From: Antedon mediterranea | Lineage: Eukaryota > Echinodermata > Crinoidea > Comatulida > Antedonidae | Reading direction: 5' to 3' | Length of the DNA: 64,000 nt | Assembly: GCF_964355755.1 (NCBI RefSeq) | Contig: NC_092674.1 | Location: 28,816,001-28,880,000 of the forward strand | In this document: one piece after another, positions 50,301-56,300 of the stretch | How the letters are laid out: the number at the start of each line of letters is the position of its first letter | Position numbering within the stretch: position 1 is the first letter of the stretch | Made by a program: the position numbers and the translations under genes | The notes under the pieces: model-generated | Told to the model about the DNA's origin: nothing | Database searches by the model: none | The model's input: the letters and a program-made list of their open reading frames with translations, nothing else

Positions 50301-53300
50301 TTTATACATTGACATAAAAAAGGTGAACCCCCTAGCATGATGAGGCTGGAGACAATGAAAGAGGTTGACTATTTTAGAAAGTTGGCCAACAAACGAAAGG
50401 AATGGAGAAACCTGGTACAAAGAGTAAGCAAGGCAGCCCAGGCGGAGAAATCGGAAGATTACTCGGCGAGGAGGCACTAAATAATAATAATAAATAATAA
50501 TACTTTTTTTAATCAAATAAACCTTTACTATTTATATTATAAGCTACTTAAAATCAACTTGTTGAAAAATACAGTAGAACAGACTTCCCAAGTAATATTA
50601 TTAAAAAGAATGTTATCACACTTTAAAACACCAATTTTTAAAACTAAAATTATCACCAAAAACAAATTGCACAAGTAATTCATGCTTAGTTATCTACCTG
50701 GGTAAGTTTGCTTCATGGATAATAAGGACATAAAGAAATGTGCACATAAAACTTTAAATGGTATACTGTACTTAACATACAAAGTTTAAACATTATTCCA
50801 AATAGTACAGTAACTCAAAAAACAAAGATAATGAACAAAAACATTTTTTTTCTAAAATTGTAGAAAAATTGAAAACAAAACATAAAGAAATGTTTACATA
50901 AAACTCCAAAGAAGAAAAAATTTAAAAACAAATCTAAAAACAAATTGCATACCCTGTGCTTTTTGTATTAAAATAAACAAACACATTTTTCATGTAAAAT
51001 TCTTACAAGAATTTTAAAAATAATATAATAATATCAATATACACACCCAAGCAGTGCCTTAATCCAAGGTTTCATTGTGGAACAGTGTTAGTATCCTAGT
51101 AAACAGCGCCTGACGGTAATTATCACGAAAATGAGCGCTAATTTTCGTTTCAAAAGACTTGTACACGCTCATTTAAAATGATACATACCACAAATCAGAA
51201 TTATGAAGCATGTCGTAGTCAAATTGAGGGGTCACCGCTTTGATACATGTATATATTTATAGAACAGGAACCTTTTCTCCTCCTTATTTAATCCACAAGT
51301 ATACATGGTATGAATCACTCCATTATCGGTATCAAAATCAGTCCAACGTGAGCAATATGACAACGATATCCTCTAGATTTTAGACATAGATGTTCACTTG
51401 TACAGTACAACAGTAGAATGCACAATATACAATTTCTAATCTCAGTATCTAATATACTTTTGTACTGCTAACAAATTATTTGGATTTAAAATACAGTTAT
51501 TAATTGAAATATAAAAATTCATTCATTATTTGTTTGTTGCTATAAAGTTTGCGGTACACCACGTGTATTAGTTCTCAAAAGAACCGTTGAGTTTCTCGAC
51601 GTTTCGATCACCGAGGACGATCAAAGCACATTGATCGAAACGTCGAGAAACTCAACAGTTCTTTTGAGAACTAATACACGTGGTGTACCGCAAACTTTAT
51701 ATCAACATTTGATTTCGCCATGCAAACCTTCAAACAATTTTATTATTATTATTTTATTTTATGTCTTTAGGCAATGTGGCCAAGGATTACCAATAGTAAA
51801 TTAATCACTGTCCTATCAGATAGGTGGTAATCCCCCTGATACAGGGGCTATTGTGTGAACCAGTTCACCGGGGTAACCCCCTACTCTTTTTCGAATAATG
51901 AACTGGGTTCTTTAAAGTACACACAGGTTATAACTGTGTACACTGGACCTACGGTTTATAGTCCTTATCCGAGAAGACTTGTTCCACCACCAGAACTAGG
52001 AGTGAGTCGGCCTCGAACCCTTGCCGATGTTGGTGTTGGCTCTTTAGGTACGGTAAACGGCGCCCCTGCCTTAACCGCTCGGCCATATGACTCGCAATAT
52101 ATTATTTGTTTCTCATTTTTAATTTTCCGTAGAAAACAACAAATACACTTCTAATCTTAGTATCTAGTAACATTTGCTCACAAATTACTTTGATTTAAAA
52201 TATAAAACTGTATACAGTAGTAACTGAAATTATCTATTAATTTGTATTACTTTTAAAGTTTCCGTAGAAAACACCAAGAAATAAAAGTTTGTGGTCAAAA
52301 AAAAAAATAAAAATATCTGTATATTCAATTGAATTTTCAAACTTTTGTGGTTTGGTTTCATTTTGTAAGTTCAATTGTTGCTTTTAATTTTATTACAGTA
52401 ATGGAATTGTTACTTCTGAAAACTGTGGTTTGGTTTCATTTTTTAAACAATATCTACAGAATTCATTCTTAAAAGTTATATGTCACTTTGTTGTTATAAA
52501 ATAAAGTAATATTAATAACAAATTTTGCAAAAATATAGCTATTCATCTAAAATGTTGTTTAAAAAGTAAATAAAGAAGGAATTCCCAAAAGAAATCAAAT
52601 TGTAAAATAAGGTATTGAACTTAACTTGAAATTATTATAATTAATGCAACTACTGTCATTTAAAGCAAAAGTACTGTATACCTACTGTAGATAGCTATCA
52701 GTGGCTAAACCCAGTGGCCTTTGATTAAAGGACCCCAGCAAATAAGCAGCCCCAACTCAACTACCCAGCATTGGTTGGCCCCTAGGAGTGCTAAACCAGG
52801 GGTCTTTTCCACCTGCGTTATGCCACTCATAGAGTAAGGGAAGAGACCACAATAAAGGATATACATAATCATTAAAATAAACAGCTACTCGTAATGTAAA
52901 CAATGAGGTATTCTATAGTATGCTACTGTAAATAGCTTTTTAAACGTGCAGTGTTGGGTAATTCTGCAAAACAACATGTCTTTGTCCTCCTACTGTATGT
53001 TGTTAACAAAATGCTGCAATGGAGTTTTTTTTTTAATGGTAGTCTCCTGTTTATAATTCTTAAATATTGAAATACAGTTTGTATGAAGTGGTTGGGTACA
53101 AATAAAAAAACCAATAAAAACAACTTCTTTTTTGATTCCTTAGTTTTTAAATGTCAACACTAATAAACAAAGTGGTTCTCCTCTTTTAAAAATTCCTAAA
53201 TTTTCTTATAAAGACTATAAAAGACAACTCCTATTAAGCGGACACTTTGTTTGGCCCCGTCCACAAAAACAACCTAAAAAGTAAAATATCCTAAAATAAG

Positions 53301-56300
53301 TTTTGTCATTCTTTTTCTCTTAATTTTCCTTCATCCTACTGTATACGTTTTCTATTTTTTTCTTTCTCCATTCTCTTCTAAATCTCATTATTCTTTCCTT
53401 TCAACATCTCTATTTTCCATCAAATATCAATTATTCAATTGATTGATCCAATTATAACATTATTAATGTTATAATAAGCAAACAAGTATTCCAAGATCAA
53501 ATGTATTAAAGACACACTGAATCATTGTCATCGTCAGGTCTTTCCTGAAAGCATCAGAGATTCAAATAGTTTCGGTAAATGACTCACAAATGAATTAATT
53601 CATTTGTTGTTTGCTCATTCAAAAGAATTAATCAACGATTTGACATGTGTCAAGCATTTCACTTTAATTAGCAATCACATCAAGAAAATGGAAAGTATAG
53701 ATACTTCAGACAAAGGAGAAGTTTATCTATTTGATGCTGTGACTAAAACGATTTTAATCGAGAAGATTTAAATCAGAACAAAATAGGTTTTTTTTCTACT
53801 TGTCGAATTAAATAGTGTTTGCATAAAGTTGACAAACATAAACTATTTTTGTCAACTGAAAATAATTAATATAATATATTATTTTTTCATATTTTCTAAG
53901 TTAGGTCTAAAGAAGATAAAAAGGAAAATAGAAATATTGAAATGATGGGATTTAGAATAGAATGATGAACGAAAATGAAGAGAAAACAGATGGTAGGATG
54001 AAGGAAAATAAAAAGACTAAAGAATGAAATATGAATTGAATGGAGTGAAGAATAAAGAAATAAAGAGTAAGAAAAACAAATAGAAATGAATGAAGAGAAA
54101 GAAAACCAAACAGACAACTTAAAAGCAAGACAATTGTAAGATGAGAAAAAGGGAGAAACTGAGAAATAGAGAAAGGAAAAAATCACTAGGAAAAGGAAGT
54201 AAAACTATTAGATAATAAACCTCAAAATACTTAGAAATAGAGAGAAAGGAAGTAAAACATTAGGAAAAGGAAGTAAAACTACAGAAAATAAACATCAAAA
54301 TAATAATGTCATTGAATCATTAATACGAACACCAACCTACAGGTACTGTTGTAAGAAGATCCTGGCCCTTTCCATCTCCTTCCTTTCCCACTATTACTTC
54401 CCAAGATATTTTATGACATCATAATTTGAACACCAATACCTTAATGTATGGTAGTGTCATATTTCTTTTTTTTCCATCATCAGTATTCAGTGTCGAAGGT
54501 TATATCAGTCTGGACATATGAATAATACAGACCACATCACTTTTTATATGTATTTATAGGTATACAATACTACGAAGAATTAATATGGTCATTTTGGAAA
54601 GGTGTCAAATGGGGATATAACAGATCTTTCATCACTCTTGACAGCCTACTGTCTCAACCAAATATTGAATTGGACATAACCCCTATCCCCATGTGGGACA
54701 GAGCTGTAGAACACACTGTATTCATCAATCAACGTCCTCCAACCAAAACATCCCCCCACTGTCAAAGTCCATTTTTTTCTATCAAAAAATATACGGTAGA
54801 TAATGACACACGGCAGTGAGGCAACTTGGAAAAGGCAACGAATGATTGTCAATTAACCTTGTTTACAAGGTAACAAAGTTTAAATTGAATTTGACAACGT
54901 GTTCATAAGATTCTCTTCCTTTATGAAACACTTTGAAACAATTTTAAGTCCGCTACAACAGATATTAAGACAACTTCAGACATAGAATTAAATCTAGATG
55001 AAACCCATCTGCTAAGAAATCATCGCTGTGCTTCAAGATTAAGATCAAAGATTACACACAAACTTATTAGTTTCCAAAGCACGAAAACAAAAAGTTTAGC
55101 AAACTTCCAGTTGTATGAAAAGTATTGGCTAATTTTTTTCCCTCAAAATTCATATGACTGTAAACAAGCAAAGAACAAAAATTCTAAATTTGTATATGAA
55201 ATTTTACAATAATTTGAACACGTGAAACTTGAAATAGTAAACAAAAATGTATTTTTTTAAAAAGGCCTTCACAATCACAGTGATGTATTGGCAGTCGTAC
55301 ATTTTGTTCTAGATATATATTACAACTCCACTCCCAAAGACTTAATAATAAGTCTTTGTTTATGTAGAGCATCTTGTGTATATGTTTGTCTTGTGAAATT
55401 ATTAAATAGTTTATCCATCCTGTAATTGGCGGGTTACTCGCTGTTGGATGAGTATGAAATAAAATAAAAATAAAATAAAATAAAATATAAGATAAATTAT
55501 GAAAAGAGGAGAATTGGATAACTTTAAATATAGACCTTATATTTTGTTGTTTTTTCTTCTTTTTTTGTGTTCACTCGCTCAGAAACACTCATTTTTAATG
55601 GTCTGACAAACAAATTCATTGTATTTTCAAACAATAGTTATAGAAACTGTACAATATTTTGTGACAATTTTCTCGGTTATTCATTCAAAAAACATTTCTT
55701 TTGTTTTGAGAAAATAATTTTCATGGATTAATAGTTTTACAGGAAGAAAAATATTTAGCATGATTATTATTCTCTTAGCAACAAAATAATTTCTTTTGGG
55801 AACAAAGGAACGTTAGTACTGAAAAGGCGATTAATCTTGGAAACAATCAGCATACCTTTTATTTGTTTTTTTTGATGAACAAATTCACACACACAACAAC
55901 CTTTAATTTCGTTATTTAACATCAAGACTAGTAGTAACTGTAAAATGTATCTATAAAACAAATAGTGCTAATTGTACTGACTCTAGTCCAATCCTCTCTC
56001 CTCCCTTCATTTTCCTTTCTCCTCCCTTCATTTCTTTCTCTCCTGCTTTTATTTCTTTCTCTCCTCCCTTCATTTCTTTCTCTCCTCCCTTTTATTTCTT
56101 TCTCTCCTCCCTTTATTTCTTTCTCTCCTCCCTTTTATTTCTTTCTCTCCTCCCTTCATTTCTTTCTCTCCTCCCTTTATTTCTTTCTCTCCTCCCTTTA
56201 TTTCTTTCTCTCCTCCCTTTATTTCTTTCTCTCCTCCCTTCATTTCTTTCTCTCCTCCCTTCATTTCTTTCTCTCCTCCCTTCATTTCTTTCTCTCCTCC

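Noticed and set aside
50121-50516. 131-residue minus-strand open frame
   Set aside because: It is antisense to a LINE ORF C-terminal remnant (50337-50480, plus strand), has no domain, and looks hydrophobic only because of base composition.
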